A stretch of 64,000 nucleotides of DNA from Antedon bifida (Eukaryota; Echinodermata; Crinoidea; Comatulida; Antedonidae). Positions 32,653 to 47,800 of the stretch are shown one piece after another. Under the pieces are notes generated by a model. The model was not told the DNA's origin. It did not search any database and worked only from the letters and a program-made list of their open reading frames with translations. Location: positions 19,201,820 to 19,265,819 of the forward strand of contig OY727096.1 of assembly GCA_963402885.1 (NCBI GenBank). The letters are read 5' to 3'. How positions within the stretch are numbered: position 1 is the stretch's first letter; the number at the start of each line of letters is the position of its first letter. The translations under genes and the position numbers were made by a program.

Positions 32653-34117
32653 TAGCTTGCCTACAATGGCTGGTTTCCAAATTTAGGAGATTTTGGGGAG
32701 CTGGCTATCTATTATACTTATATAGCATATTTTTTGTAGTGTATTTTGTTTATGAATTAAAATGGCTATTATTTTTTTAAAACAGTCAAATTGGATAAAT
32801 AGTTTTGGTATTTTTATAGTTTGTAGTTTATGAATGATTTGCATTGATTTTATATATCGCACATCAGTATGTTTTTAATATTAATGATGATATGTCTACT
32901 AATTGTTGAATATCTTATTTACAGTACATATATACAGTTTATATTCAAGTTATAATTTTCCATCTTTTATTTCTAATAAGGTGTTTGCTCCAATCTTTAT
33001 CTGTATCCCATATATATCCTTGTTGCCTTTTTAAACAGTAAGTAAGTGTAGAATATATTTTTCTTCCTTTCTCAATAATTTATTTATACATCAATTATCG
33101 ACCTAATACAACATTTATAATTGTTAATATCCATGTTTTGTTAGGCCTTCTGGAAGTGTGCTTCAAATGAATATTTAAAATTCAGACAAACCTTTTACTA
33201 CTACAAGCCTTTTAAAAAGTGCATATTGTAATAGATGTTTTAGGGAGCTAACCTATGAACAAGTCATGTTAATACATTATGCGCACATTGGGACGTGCTT
33301 CTTGAACAGTTTTTGTTATTTCTAAGTCATTATACATTTGAAAGCTCCCTGTGTTACATGTAAATGGTTCAGAATCCTGCACCCTTCCTACTAGTGGGGG
33401 CTGCCATGGTTCAAATCCAACTAGATAACAACTTAATTAATATAGAGTGGAGGAACGACACTAGTTAAATTGAGCTGTAGAAAAGGATATGTGTTGTTTG
33501 TTTTTGTTCAGACAGAAGAAATCTGACCAAATAAAAGTTTGGGAATATTTTAATTATAAAATAATAAGGTGATATAAAAATTAAATTTTTTTTAGAATGA
33601 TGATATATAGAATACATCTTTCAGAATATTGTATACTATACAAACAATGTTGGCAATTACTATAAAGATTTCTGCAAATATATTTAATGATATATTTATA
33701 ATTTAGAACTTAATTGACCTTGAATCATAGTTTTATTTACAGTATTCAATTCTATCACTTATTTTCACTTCTTTTCTCTAATGTAACGTTTTACTTGTTA
33801 GTGTTTTGAACTTAATAAATTTATTCCACGGAATACTGGGTTCTTTAGTATTTTTTATTTCTTTAAGAAAGAGTCGGCACAGAAAAATTCACAAGCAGTT
33901 CAATTAGGCATCACAAATCATAATTTTATTAACATCATATTTAAGAACTTTCCTATAAACAATATTTTTATCTATACAAAAAAAGGAGAGTTTATTTCTT
34001 AAGTACGAGACTGAGTGTATGGTTTAACTTTCATGAAATATTAAGTTTTTACAAGATGTTTGGAATATCAAGGTTCTTATGGAAAATAGATTACCATTTA
34101 TTTTTAATACTGATTTA

Positions 34118-34300
34118 ATGCTTTTTCCTGAGGTTGGATTTGATCCACTACTTAAAGGTTATCTAGAGGTTTTGAATGGGACACCAGTTCATCTCGGCTT
34201 ACTCCTAGCAAGTGCTATACTGGTACCCATTTACACACCTGAATGGAGAGATGAAAGGATACAGGTATCAAGTTATTGATCAAGTACATTTATACTCCTA
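34118..34300 (-). mobile_element. SINE core remnant
   Basis: On the minus strand it reads CATCTCTCCATTCAGGTGTG followed by TAAATGGGTACCAGTA, matching the CTCTCCACCCAGGTGTATAA / AATGGGTACTGG core of the SINEs at 17303 and 18570. The tRNA-like head is not recognisable here, so it may be another family sharing the core. Confidence 0.5.
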
Positions 34301-34480
34301 GTTGAAGAGACAAAATGTACACACCTGGGTAAAGATATACATACAGGTGGCCGTTTATAAACCTGGGTTGAGAAATCAAACATACAGGTGGCCATTTATA
34401 AATCTGGATGAAGAGGCCAAAGGAACAGATGGCAATTTATACATCTGGTTGAGATAAAGATATACCAGTACTGGTTTTTT
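34300..34480 (-). repeat. Degenerate tandem array of a SINE-core-like unit
   Basis: About four units of roughly 40-45 bp containing ACAGGTGGCCATTTATAAA and CTGGGTTGAGAAATCAAA in varying form. It directly follows the SINE core remnant, whose TACCCATTTACACACCTGAA and GGAGAGATGAAAGGATACAG words resemble one unit. Confidence 0.6.
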
Positions 34481-35802
34481 TAGAATTAAAAGAGATCAAA
34501 GGTAGAACTAAACTTCTACATGGCTACTTATACATAGAATAAAGTAAATAATGTTAACGTAATAACTCATTATCTGTGACTTAAATATAATTTATTTTAG
34601 TACCTTTTTATCTTCAAGATATAAAAAAATATCACAGAAACACAAAATCCTGACAACAAAAAAAAGGATTGATTGGATGCACTTTCATCAACACCTAAGC
34701 GGAATCATAGTAAATAGAAGAAAACTTTCTATTGACTGGCTAAATATTTAATATTTACATATTTTTTATGTTCATCTATATACACCAAAACCACAAAATC
34801 ATAAGAAAAAACAATGTTTCTAAATTTAGTTTCTAAAATAATATCCTATCTTTTACTTGTTAACATTTGTTAAATACTATAAATAAAAAAAATCAACTTT
34901 TTTCTTTAAACAGTTATTTTAGCTACATTATATACTTTAATGTATTGTAGTTTTGAAAAATTGGGACAATAACCACATATTCCTGACATATTTGGTTATA
35001 TTAATACTTCCAAATGTAATTCAAGGTTTTATTTTATTCTAGGTGGTTTGGAAATTCAAGTCAGTGATGTTAACAAATTCAATTGTCATTTATATTCATA
35101 ACAGAATATTCTTTTAAAATTGCACATAAAAAAAACTTATATAATATAAAAATGCAGCAATCTACAATACTATCTCCATAGTAATATTTCACACAATAAA
35201 ACAGAAGATCTTCAAAAAAATTTGATGATAATTGTGAAAATGTGTACAGTCTCCACAAATCAAACCGCTATCACATGTCTACTATAAAGTTATTGTTATA
35301 TATATACAGTATACAACCTCTCAGTATACTTGAAAAATGCAAACAGGGCGTTTTCAAACATATTAGCAGGAAATAAGTGGTGCAATCTCTTTTCAAGTCA
35401 CTGGGTTGTCAAAGACCTCCGTGAAAAAGTGGTCAAGTTAAAACCATACCAACCGTACTAATGGCTACGGCCCTTATTAATATAAGTACTTTAAATTTTA
35501 CTTATTTACTAGTATTGGATCAACTAAAAAGAAAATACTCTCTAGTAATAGTATGGCTGGATTGCAGCTACCTACTGTCTGTGTATGTGTCGTCTGCACA
35601 TAGTTGATAAGACCAACATACACCTGTCAATTGCTATATACACCTCACGTCTAGAACATGAACACTAACATCTTCCTTACATTGCTGGACATCTTTTTGT
35701 GATCCTAGCTTACAAAGTTATTTTAGATTTCAGAGATGCAGGGAGAGGAGATAAAAGGATGTGTTTTGGGATGGCGAATGGCTAAATAGGAGAAATTAAA
35801 TC

Positions 35803-38800
35803 TTAAAGTAATGAAGCTGCCTCCAAATTTTCTTTGATTACTGTATCCATGACGACCTGAAAAACGACCTGTATGTTTGATGTGTCAGTTGCTGTGGTGA
35901 AGTGAGGATAAACAACCTTTGATGGTTTGTGATTGCGAATGAGAAATTCTTGTTGGATAAACCTTGCAGCTTCTTCAACACGACAATCTGGACCTAAAAA
36001 AAAAATAAATAAATAAGTTTAATGATTTCACACTTTCTGGCACAGTGCATGGTTTATTTGAGTATCTTGTTTACTGTTGTACTTAAAGCAAATTCATATT
36101 GTCTTCTCTCACCTTTGTATTCTGGAAAGTAGTACCTAAGATGTCGCCCAGAATACATTATCTTTTGTTGGAAGAGATCCACTTTGTTTAAGAATAACAT
36201 TAAAGATGTGTCGACAAAGAACACATTGTTACAGATAGACTCAAATAGTCTGAGACTTTCTTGTAGACGGTTCTAAAACACAAGAAGAAAAACAGTGAGT
36301 TAAAATAAATAAAACTGCAGCAATGTAATTTGCAAGCATTATTGATTTCAGTGTATGTGCACTCTTTAGGATACTGCAGTAATTGCTGTTATTACTGGAT
36401 GGTACTGTATGTAAAATTCATCAAAAAGTGAGAGGATGAACCACATAGTATTTGAAAGATGGTCTTCCATATTTATCAGAATGTGCCCGACTGCAGCTTC
36501 TACAGTAAAAGAGGTCAAACATAAGTTGCAAAATATTAACAACTTACCACTGAGGGATCTTCAATAAGCGTCATATCATATGCACTGAGAGCTGCAACAA
36601 ACAGCAACGCTCTGACATCATCAAAACATTGGATCCACTTCCGCCTTTCTGACCTTTGACCTCCAACATCATACATCCTATACAAAATAAACCATGCCCA
36701 AGACTATTATATGCTTGTTTTTTTCAAAAATATTAGTTAGTAAATATTTACAGTAAGTGAGCCCTCTATTACGATTTTGTAAAAAAAACTTTTAAGCCTA
36801 ATGGAATTCAAATAATTTCAGCCTACAGGAAAGCGTTTTAGTATGACTAGGAAACTAACTTATTTGACATCTTAAACTGACCTGAATATCATTCCGTTAA
36901 TTTTAAAATGCGTTTCTAAAATGCCGGTTGTCCTGATTCTCACCCTCAAAATATCTTCTGTTGACGGCCTGTATTTTTCGGACATGATTCTCTGCATATT
37001 CTCAAAATAACTGGAGGAAAAAATATTTCATTTTGGTTACTAATTCTGCTAAATTAAACCCTTAGTTAGAGATTTATAGCTTTCATTCCATTTTAAAAGG
37101 CTCTCCAACATTTCTCTTTCATAATTATTAACAAGAGGTTTTCTTTTGTCAACAATAAAACAAGAAATTACAGCACTACTATATTCAAATTTCTATACCA
37201 TGTAGGGCTGTTACTTTATTAACAGCTGACCCTTTGTCTGGTTTTGTTTTGAAATTCAATTTCTTTCCCGTTATGAACTTAGATTAACCCCAGAGTCAAA
37301 CTCCTTTAATTAGGAGATTAAGTTTAATGAACTGTACAGAGGTAAGTGTGCAATTAGGAAAAACGAAAACAAAATATGACTTTTAAATTTCAGATCTAGC
37401 ATGTTGTTGGCAAGGCTACTCAATTTGAGAGATTCTATGGACAAAATTAAATGTGACTTTGGGTAAAATCAGAAATGCAAAAATTTAGGAAGACGTCCTG
37501 TACATTTATGGGCACTGTCAAAATGTGTTTAGTACAGTATATCAATCAATAAAGATTAATTGCAAGCATTATACATATCTTATAAACATTTAATCAACTT
37601 ATACAACTGGTCGTAAGCTTAGAAATCAATAGGCATTTAAGTTGAATGAAGACATTTCTAATGGTGTTTACATTTCAAGTAGATGGTATTGATAATAAAA
37701 TGGTACTGAAGTGGGTCTGGCTTTCACAAGTATAACAAGAACAGTTTCAACAATCAGGAAAATCTAATCTACTTATATAATCAAACAAAATGTCACAATT
37801 GTCTGTTTTGTCCAAGCGATTTAAAACAGGCTGATCACTTGAAAGGTTGTATTGACCATTCAACTGACCATTTAAAAGGTTTGACTGACAATTGTAAGAT
37901 TCCAAGAGGTTGTTGCTCTCGCCCTTCTCAATCAATTATTTACAAGAATTTCCATTTCATCAGTCTAAATCAATTAGTTCTATTTGGCCTACTGAAAACA
38001 GTTTTTATTCTATTTCATCAGGACAAGAAAAACATAGAAATGATGTTCTGAAATATTTTTGAATTAACGGAATGTTTATAACTATATCAAAAAAGTTCTT
38101 CTGGTCTGTTGAGAACACTAATGATTTAGTTTTTCCTAATTTCTTCAGTCTCATCTAAGAGTTCTATTGGTTTCTGTGTCTCATGTAAATAGGCCTATTG
38201 ATCTTATGAAAACATGCCAAATTTTAAGGAAACACTACTTCAGTGCCAAGCAACTTTGTACTGGTTTCCATTTTACTAGAAACAATCATAGAGAAGAACA
38301 CTTTCTGATAAGTTAACATTCTTCTCAGTTTTTCACAATGAAAAGAATAATAAGAAATTGGTAACTTGACAAACATTAAGAATTCTCAGAAACTCTTTTC
38401 TAAATGTTATCTACTGAAAAGAAATTCTTAGAAAAAACAGATCAATGCTCTAATGAAAACATGCTAAATAATAAATTAACTTTAAATGTGGTTAACAATT
38501 TGGGAGGTGAACAGTGATGTAATCTTAGAGTCTACATAATCCTAGTTTTCTTTGTTGTCAATATTCAGTATACAGCAATCACAAGTTGATTGACATTTAA
38601 GCTTAAGAAAAGAGCTGTGCAGTACTGGGTTTGTTTTTAGACTTTCTTTGAAATTGTAAATAAACTTTAGGAAGAGAAATGATTCCATTAATAGGGTAAT
38701 TCTGTTAAACCAGGGTACAATAAACATTGTTTCTTTATACAACATATCATCTTGTATGTTACTGTAAATCTGACAATTGTAAATCACCATTAAGTGTTTT

Positions 38801-41800
38801 AACTGCATCTATTTTAATTAATCTTAATTTCTTCTGCCAAGCACAATACAGTACACAAAAGACTTGTCTATGGGTCTTACGTGACAAGAATTTTTTTATT
38901 GCAAGATCCTCTATTAATGGTTATGTTGACATTTTTCATTTGTTTATTTAACATTATTTTCTATACTATTGTTTAACTGTATGTTTACCAGTGAAATGTA
39001 ATCAATTTTGCTTCTTGGTATGAGATACTGTATACTGTACTGTACTATAGTGTCCTTTTTAAATATAGATATCTACTTAAGTGTATATGCAACATGAGCA
39101 TAGCAAGGATCAAATCATATGCAGTAAAGACATTATTGACCTACAATATGATATTGATATACTCCAATTAATTTGAAACTTGATACGAAAATTGTATTAT
39201 AACTCGAAGTACCGCACAATGAAATGCAACGGAACCAGTAGAAGAATTAGTTAGACGATGCTTTTTCAAACATTTCCCTCGGGGGTACGGTACACAAACT
39301 AGACCATAATGTCGTATAATCCGAAGAGAATACAATACAGTTAATTTGTTAACACAAACTTCTTTTCATAAGAATATTTAATAACCCTTTGAAAAAGAAG
39401 CCATATGCTTCACTGGTCAATGTATACACCAGGGTGTGTTAGTCTATATTAAATACAATGCATGGCCAACATTAGATCAAAGGGAAAACAAGTATGAACC
39501 GTGCCTCCAGTCATGTTTATCAAAAGTGAATGACATAGGGGCTTAGCATATTAATCCAATACCTATTCACTTCACAGTTAAATTTGTTATTTGATTATGG
39601 CTGTACTGTTATAGTTAACGCCTAGCGGGATATTTTTTTCCGTATTAGCCTTGGTACATGTTTTAATCTCTATTAATATTCCTGGGAAAAATTATAAGGA
39701 GGAAACTTATGAAATATGGTGTCTTAATCTTCTGTCAATAGATTAAATCTGGGCATATTGCTCTACAAACACAGCTGTATATATTTGAAATTTTGATTGA
39801 AGAAATAAATACAGTAGAACCCTATTAAGGGGACACCTTTGGGACCTAGAACTGTCCCCCTTAATAGGGGTGTCACTTGAAATGTGTTGGCTGTAGTGTT
39901 AAATAATACTTACTATACAGCTGAATCATTTAGTTCATATTCGTAACCTCGCGATGCAGCTAGCTGTACGCCTTTATCATTCCATAAGGCTATTAAACCA
40001 TTTGCTATCTCTGGCTTCATAACTACATTTTCATCAAAACATCTTGGACATTGTAGAATAGCTTGAGCATGCCCCTGGAAGTGGAAAACAAAAATGATAG
40101 ATTACATAATTAACTATAAAAGTTTCTTTCAGATAAATTATTTTGGTGGCCTAATCGGTTAATTCTTCTATGCCTGTAAATTATATGAATCACGGTCGTA
40201 GCCACCAGTACGGTTGGTAAGGTTTCAACCTGACCACTTTTTCACAGAGGCCTTTGACAACACAGTGGTTTGAACAGAGATTGTTCCCTCTTCTTTGAGG
40301 CAACTGCACCACTTTATTTCTTGTGTCTACATCAATGTTACATGATACAGTACAAAACTAATTAATTGCCATAACTTTAGTTTTCAAAACATCACTTTAA
40401 TACAAATACAAATCACAGTTTTGACATTTTCCCGCTCTGCATCAAATTTTATTCTTTCTCCAAAGAAGGTTGACTAAAACATCGAGATATGAAATGTTTA
40501 ACTATATATTCTACTATCTGGATCTACTTGGTTACTTAATATTAATGTTTTTGACATTTGTATGAAAGATAAGTCAAACTCATCAAGTTCTTAAATTATT
40601 CAAATAGATCAAATGTTGAATTTGTAATGTCTTCTGTGTTTTATTTGTTTGAATAACCTATTTATTTTTTGTATCGATTACTTTAAAGAAAGAAGAACAT
40701 TCCATTTTCTTGCCAATCATGTGTTCATTTATTTTTTTAATTCTTTATCAGTTGTCAGTTTGATTTATCATCATCGTTTTTCCAAAATTAAGATATTTTT
40801 TTTTCCTGGATTAGTGTACATTTCACAAAGTCTTTGCAAGATTATAACATCTATTTGCAGGATTTACTTTTAATTTTGAATACATTTAGAGTTCAAGAGT
40901 ACACGAACCATTGGTTGGGTGAATAATTAGTGAGGAAGAATCTAGAATAATTAAGTATAGAGTGATTGGTTTAGTTTTTTGTTGATTAGTCACTAATTGT
41001 GGCTATTTGCAGTTACTGTCAATTTTAATAATAAAAGTTACTGTGGGAAAGCTAAGTAAAAATTCTGCTGTAAGAAAAAAATTCCTAATGGTATCTACTG
41101 ATTAGCGGATAATCATTGCTATGAGGTATTCCTTTATTGTACTTTGGCTGTCAATTTTGATAGACATTTGAGATAAACTTTGTACTGTTCAGATACTGTA
41201 GCTTATATTTTCTAGTAGAATGAGGGCGCTGAATTATAAGTTTGTTGAAAAGATACACATAAATGTACATGTATTTATGGAAGTTGCAATTGCAATATAA
41301 GATAAACATATTTAAAAAACATTTATGATACTTATTATAGACAAGAACAATAGGCTTACATTGCAATGTATTTAACAAGTTATCTTGACTTTTGAATTAA
41401 TAAGGCCATATTCATGGCTGCAGTCACGTGCTCAAGTTAGTGTTTACTGACCGACCGACCAACCAACCAACCAACATAGTGAGCTGTAGAGTCGCGTTGC
41501 ACGCGACTAAAAATATGTATTGCATTTGGAACAAATTATAATCTAACTAATAAATTATTTAATCTAATATACTCTCTCATGTCACGAAAAGAAATGATGC
41601 TAGTGGTTTGTTGGTAGGCACAGTTCATGGACTATACCATTTGTGGAGAGGGGTGTTCAATGAAAATTTCTACTTTTCGAGGGATATCTTGCTCTTCAAG
41701 GAGAAAGGGCTATTGTCGGTTTATCCAGGTAAGCTAGGAATGAAATAGATTGACTAAATATGGAGATAAGAATTGATTTTATCAATAGTAACTGTTAAAA

Positions 41801-44800
41801 ACGGTTTCAAGAAAGCTTATATTATAATTAATGCAGAAATACAAAGGATAATTTTAAGGAAACTCTTACAGTATTATGAAATACATTTTCATTACCATCT
41901 TGTTTATCGTTATAAATCAATTTTCATTTCAGAGTGAAGGATACGACTGTACATAACTTGAAGGTATAATTAAACATTTTGAATTAATTTGTAAATGTAG
42001 ATGTAATTAAAACCTACATCATTAATAATATTAATGTCAATGTTATCCTTGATAAGAGTAATTAAACTACTCCTACGTTAATAAGTGCCATGATATGATG
42101 TCATATATGGTTAATAATCAGATAAGATGAATTAATTACCATAATAGAACCATAGACAGGTCAGTATTAAGTTCAATTCCAGGTCAAATTAGTTGAAGCT
42201 ATTTTTGGACATTAATTTTTATTAAGCCAAGGTATGGTACTGTTATAATTATTTTAGTTGACAAATTATTCCTGGTTTGTTCAACCATAACATAATTGAC
42301 AGTTCATTCACTTCCTCTAGATCCCTTGTGGTCAGTCTTGTAATCAATGGGCATATCAGTACTGATGTCTGTCATGGGAAGCTGCATCTGATGAACAGAT
42401 TTCAATGAAATATGGTGGTATGATAATATGATTGATAACAAAAACAAGAAAAAGTACAAGAGGAAAATGTTAAAAATTGAAGAAAACGAGGTGTACAGTA
42501 CATGGTTACAATATTGGTGTTGATAATGACGTTGTGGAAAATGTGAAAAAGATGGCAGTCAGTAACGATGGTAATGACCATGGTAATAAAGATGATGGTG
42601 AACATGATGATAGTGATGATTGAAACCATGGTATATAATAACAACTTTCCCTTATCATAGGGAAAGTTTCATTCTTTTTGAATTCCCCTACATTGCTTCT
42701 CTTTTGCACTCAATCTAACCCTTTTTCTGTGATTGCTTATATGGCAGGAATTATGCTAATATAACCCGACCGATGCTGATGATGGTGATATAATTTACCC
42801 TTACTGTATACCCTTACCTTATTTCTAGGATTGGCAAGATTGATCCTTAGTAGAAACATACCATTGAGTACATACTTCATAGAGCCTAGTAGATTGTCTA
42901 ATACAGCAGGCTAAAACAAAATATTATACAATCAAATTTAATTCTTTTACAAAAATATACAATCTAGAAAATTGTTTATACTGTAAAATGTACATTTACT
43001 GTTTGTTTCTACAATATAACACAAGGAATTATGTGAAATTCTGGCGCTGATGTAATATACAGTAGTGCCATTCTCAACCTGGCAGTAACTAGTATAACAA
43101 GATTTAATATTTGCAAGTAAAAAAAGTTGAATAAGAGGAATGGCAATATTTATCTTTAAAACATAATAAAAAATGAAATACTAATATAATCAAATAAATT
43201 TCAATAAATTAAAATTGAATAAATACAGATAAGAACAATAACTGGGCCGTTGTGTAGAAACCAAACAACAACTATTGTTATAACTGTAAATACTCTAACG
43301 ATAGTTGCAGACAATTTGACGAATGGATAAATTATAAACAGTTACGGTATAACAATAGTGTGAATGTACGCTCGTGCAAAGTTTATGAACTTCAATTTGT
43401 TATGAAGTTAATTCAAACTGGACAGTTGTACAAAAACGTATAAATGAATAAAAACTTTAATTCTTATTCTAAAGTTTACTAACTTTGTCTATTGTTAAAG
43501 TTAGGAGAAAACAAACAACTTTTTTTGTGTTAGTAACAGAAAAATAAATCTGTTATAATAATTAAATTCTTTGATAGCATGTTTAAGGTAAATGTTAATA
43601 GGGATGCTAACAATTATAATAATAACAATAACAGGTGTATAACAATAGGGTGCACGCCTGACTCATAAACATAAATTAAATTTATGAACTGTATCTATTG
43701 TGTAGTGAGAGTACAACACATAAAGTAGACGCTTGTGTAACAAAACATTAACTGTTGATCATTATGCCAGCAGTGCAGGTAAAAGAAGTTTATAGTGGAT
43801 GGCAACAATAAAATATACAAAGAGAAGTTCAAGTAGGTAGATAGATATCGTAATAAGCTTTAACAACTTTTATTAATCAGTGGTAAAAACATGTTGATAT
43901 TAAAAATGAGAAGGTACAGTACAGTTCAAAATAATAACAAAATTATTTAGGAAAATTTCTCTTAAGTGGACACTTTTTAGGTGTTCCCTTAATAGGGTTC
44001 TACTGTACTAATGAATGAAACTAAACTAGCCCATTTAAAATACTGAGATGGCTTCATGTCTGAAAGTTATTTATGTTTATTACTGTATATACCGGTACTA
44101 GGTTTCCATGATGTGATAATAATTGTATGGAAACTTTGATAAAGTTATCTACAATTACCAAGAGGAAACACATCCTCTATTCAGACAACATTTGTAATGA
44201 ACAAAACCAAATGGGTTAAAATTCCTCTTTTTTCACGAGTAGTCATTGAGTGATAGCAACCTATTGACGAAACACTTCCTATACTACTACATATCAATAT
44301 CATATATTTATGAATGGAAATGTTAAGCCTATAGTTACTACAATTATAATCCTATGTCTTTGTACACACTTGTGTAGGGTTTTATTTTGTGTATTTTCAC
44401 ACAGTATGAACAATGTATATCAGGTCTTCCATTATTAGCAGGAATAACTGTATATGAAACACAAAAGAAAAAGTTTAGTATTCCTGTTGTTATGGCTCAC
44501 TTTTACTTTATACTTTCGTGGGAAAGTTGGAGGGACAATAATTTGAAAGAAAATTCCATCAATGGATCACACTTGAGCAAAGTAGTTTGGGTACTTTGTA
44601 AAATACAGTAGTAGAACAAATTTAATATCTGTAATTTTAAATTGATTCATTTACAGCACTTTAAAATCATATTATTTCCACAAAAAAAACCCATTTTGTA
44701 CAATATTGTAGTAATACTGGTGTGATTGTATACATAAACAATAAAAAGTGTATAAAATAATAAAACATCTTTTGTGGGGGGAGGAGTCATATAGGTCAAG

Positions 44801-47800
44801 ATCTGACCCACCCCAATATGTGAATATAAAAATTGTATTCATAAATTATAAATTATCTGAGATTTACTAATAAATTAGTGGATGAGTAAAACGTACTGTA
44901 CAACTGAGTTTGCATCAGTATGGCATTGAAAATTATATAGAACTGTTCAAGTATTTTAAATGAAAAACAGTTTAATCAATAATTAAGTAACAAAAGGTTC
45001 ATTTATGTTAGTTAGGAGATTGCATTCCTGGGATGTTATTTGCTGAGCATACAGTACAAGTCCGTGGGAGCAAATAACCAGGTGTTTGTTTTGTTTACAC
45101 CTGTGAATAGGTAAACAAATTAACAAAGACAATATTTGCATAGCGATATTACTGCTTCTGAGTGATGGATAAAACGTGAAGTTGTAGCTACAATCATCAT
45201 TGGAACTGACTTATCAAAGCCAAAAATGTTAACAATTATACGGATCTTAGTGCCACCAATTTTACGACCATATTGGTGGTCTTTAGCACTTTGGTATGGC
45301 AACAGTATAGTTCAGATATTCAGGCCTTGTCTGTTAAAAATTATAGGTGTGCTACAAATTTCACTCCTCAATACATTCAGGGGTGCTGTTTGTATGTTAG
45401 TGTGTAGAAATTTAAGCGTGTTGTAAATCGCACTCCTCAAGTGAAGTTTAGGAGTGTGTTAGGTGAGTAATTGTACTCGCTCGCCTTTAAAGACAAGCCC
45501 TGGATATTATGTCAATAATCTAAAAGAGTTATTTCAAATAGAGAGTTTAATAAACCATCTGTTAATGTTATTAGCAGAGATGTACAATAGAATAAAACAA
45601 AAATGAAGTAAAGTTTGTGACAAAGCACATGAAATTTCAATCCTACAGATCAAAGTCCTTTTAGTTCATAAGGATTCTAACAAACTTAACAATAATTCAC
45701 AACCATGCTGAGTGATCTAATTTGAACTCTGTGCCTCATGCCATGCAAAACATGCTAGATTTAGGGACTACATGCTTGGGAGTAAATTGTACAATAACTG
45801 GATATCTTGTACAAAGTCTACACTTAAAGACTGCCTTTGTCACTCCTCAGCTGTTCTTAATTTTAAAAAACAAAAAAGAATTTCCTGTGTCCTAGTTTGT
45901 AGAAATAAACTATTTACAAACATATTTAATATTTTCATATGTTCTTTACAAATCGTTTATGGTAAGACTATATAATTTATAAAGATAACATCAATGCAAA
46001 CATTTACAAAATATACAGTACATACAGAAAAATATACGATATGTGAATAAAAACTTTTTCAAAAAAACAATACAGACAACTTGAATATTGACATATTATA
46101 GTTCTATTTTAAAGATACTCTATGTATTATAGCACAAGTTTATTTACAGTAGCTTCTACTATGTTTAAAGATATTGTACGATGGAGTGTTGAGTGTTATG
46201 GGAGTAGAGTGTTAATGTTTAATTTAGATGATAATGATATTTAAATTAATACTGTACCTTAAAACTCATTAGTTCATAAGCAGTGAAGCCATCATGATGA
46301 ATAATTTTCATTTGCTTCACAAGTGTACTTTTGCCACTTTCACCGGCACCTGATAATAAAAGTCAAGAGAGATCGCACATCAATTTAAATTTAAGTAATA
46401 CAAAAATCAAACAAAATTTATCTATTTGTTTTCTACCCACACACCCACCTACCATTAAGTGGGTTAAGGGTTAAAAGTATGTGGGCTTATACTGTACAGT
46501 ACTACTCCAAAATAGTTTAAAACACTATTATTACAATTATTTTTGTTACCCACCCACTTTTAGCGAAGGCTAAACATAGAAGTCGGTTTAATCAGTACTA
46601 ACTACTATAATAGTTTAGGCTTAAAAGTTAAATATTAATATTGTTATTATAAACCTATACTTCGCAGTGTATCAATTTCATAGTAACAGTATTTCAATTA
46701 CAATACTGTATGTCCTATTTCTATGATTTACCCAAGTATGCAATAATACGCAGTTGGTGTAACGGCTATGAGCGCTCAACGGCTAAACCCAGGGGCCCAG
46801 AACTTATGGGGGCCTCTGAGCAGTGCCCAGAGGAAAAAATGTTGGAAAAAAGGCCGAAGAAGAACGCCCGAGGCCACCAGCGTTGGAGGGCCACTTAAGG
46901 TTCCTAAACCAGGGGCCTCAGGCCGAATATATGTACCGGAGTTAAATGTATTCACACAGTACATTCACATGATCAGAAGTACAGTTAAGAGGTGATAAAA
47001 CTTGTTTGACACTAACAGACAAACAGACATACCGATAACTTCTCTACAAACAAACCTATTCACATTCTTCCACGGCGTGTACACACTCAAGTCTAGATAG
47101 ATCTGACATTAATTTGCATTCAGATCATTCACACAAACCTATCAATATTCGTTTGCGTCAAAGTAAATAAACACTAAGACCTTTGGATTATTACATGGCT
47201 TTGCACAATCTCTCTCAATCTCAAACATAAATGCATGTGACAGATCCGCAAACAAATTATGAATATTGAAAGTTAAAAACAAGTACATGACATCGAATGA
47301 TTTACAAAAAAAAAAAAATTGCAACATTTTTTTATGAATGATTTCATAATTTTTATGCATAAAAATATTCTAAATTGTAATGAAATATCATGTAGATTAG
47401 AATCATTACTAAATTAAAAATTCAAACTCCTGTTTATTGCAATAGGAATCAAAATCTAATAGTATTAGATAAAGTAGTGCATTTTGAGCACTAGAATTGT
47501 TTACACCAGGGTTCCCTGATTTTCACTATGTTATCAGAGTTAAATTAGTCTATCAGGGTTACACTTGCGGTTTAGCTTGTTTTGCGTTCAAACGCAAAAA
47601 TTACATCATCTGTTGTAATCCAGTTGGAAAGTTAACTATTTCTATCAGAGCATAGAGGTAAAAAATATATTATGTTTTTATACCTCCATGATCAAATTTA
47701 AAGTCCCATGGGATATATGTATCTGTTTTCTGAATTCTATACAGTACATCAGAGTTGTACAGTATAAGTTAGTGCATGTGAACATAGTTATTTTTGTGCA

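Larger units (their letters stand above)
31344..35802. other. Convergent intergenic region synaptogyrin / G-alpha
   Basis: Contains the synaptogyrin 3' UTR (AATAAA at 31653-31658, with others downstream, so the end is uncertain), MITE family 1 copies 5 and 6, a reverse-oriented SINE core with a tandem array (34118-34480), a short B-box-like word GGTTCAAATCC near 33410 that may mark another SINE remnant, and the 3' UTR of the minus-strand G-alpha gene. Otherwise AT-rich; no conserved reading frame. Confidence 0.5.

Noticed and set aside
42402-42709. Minus-strand frames of low complexity in a G-alpha intron
   Set aside because: They arise from GATGGT/ATGGTA-type simple repeats and have no family similarity.
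43230-43790. Possible array of a structured RNA from recurring TATAACAATAG words
   Set aside because: Too few, too diverged and without consistent pairing; listed only as a low-confidence repeat.
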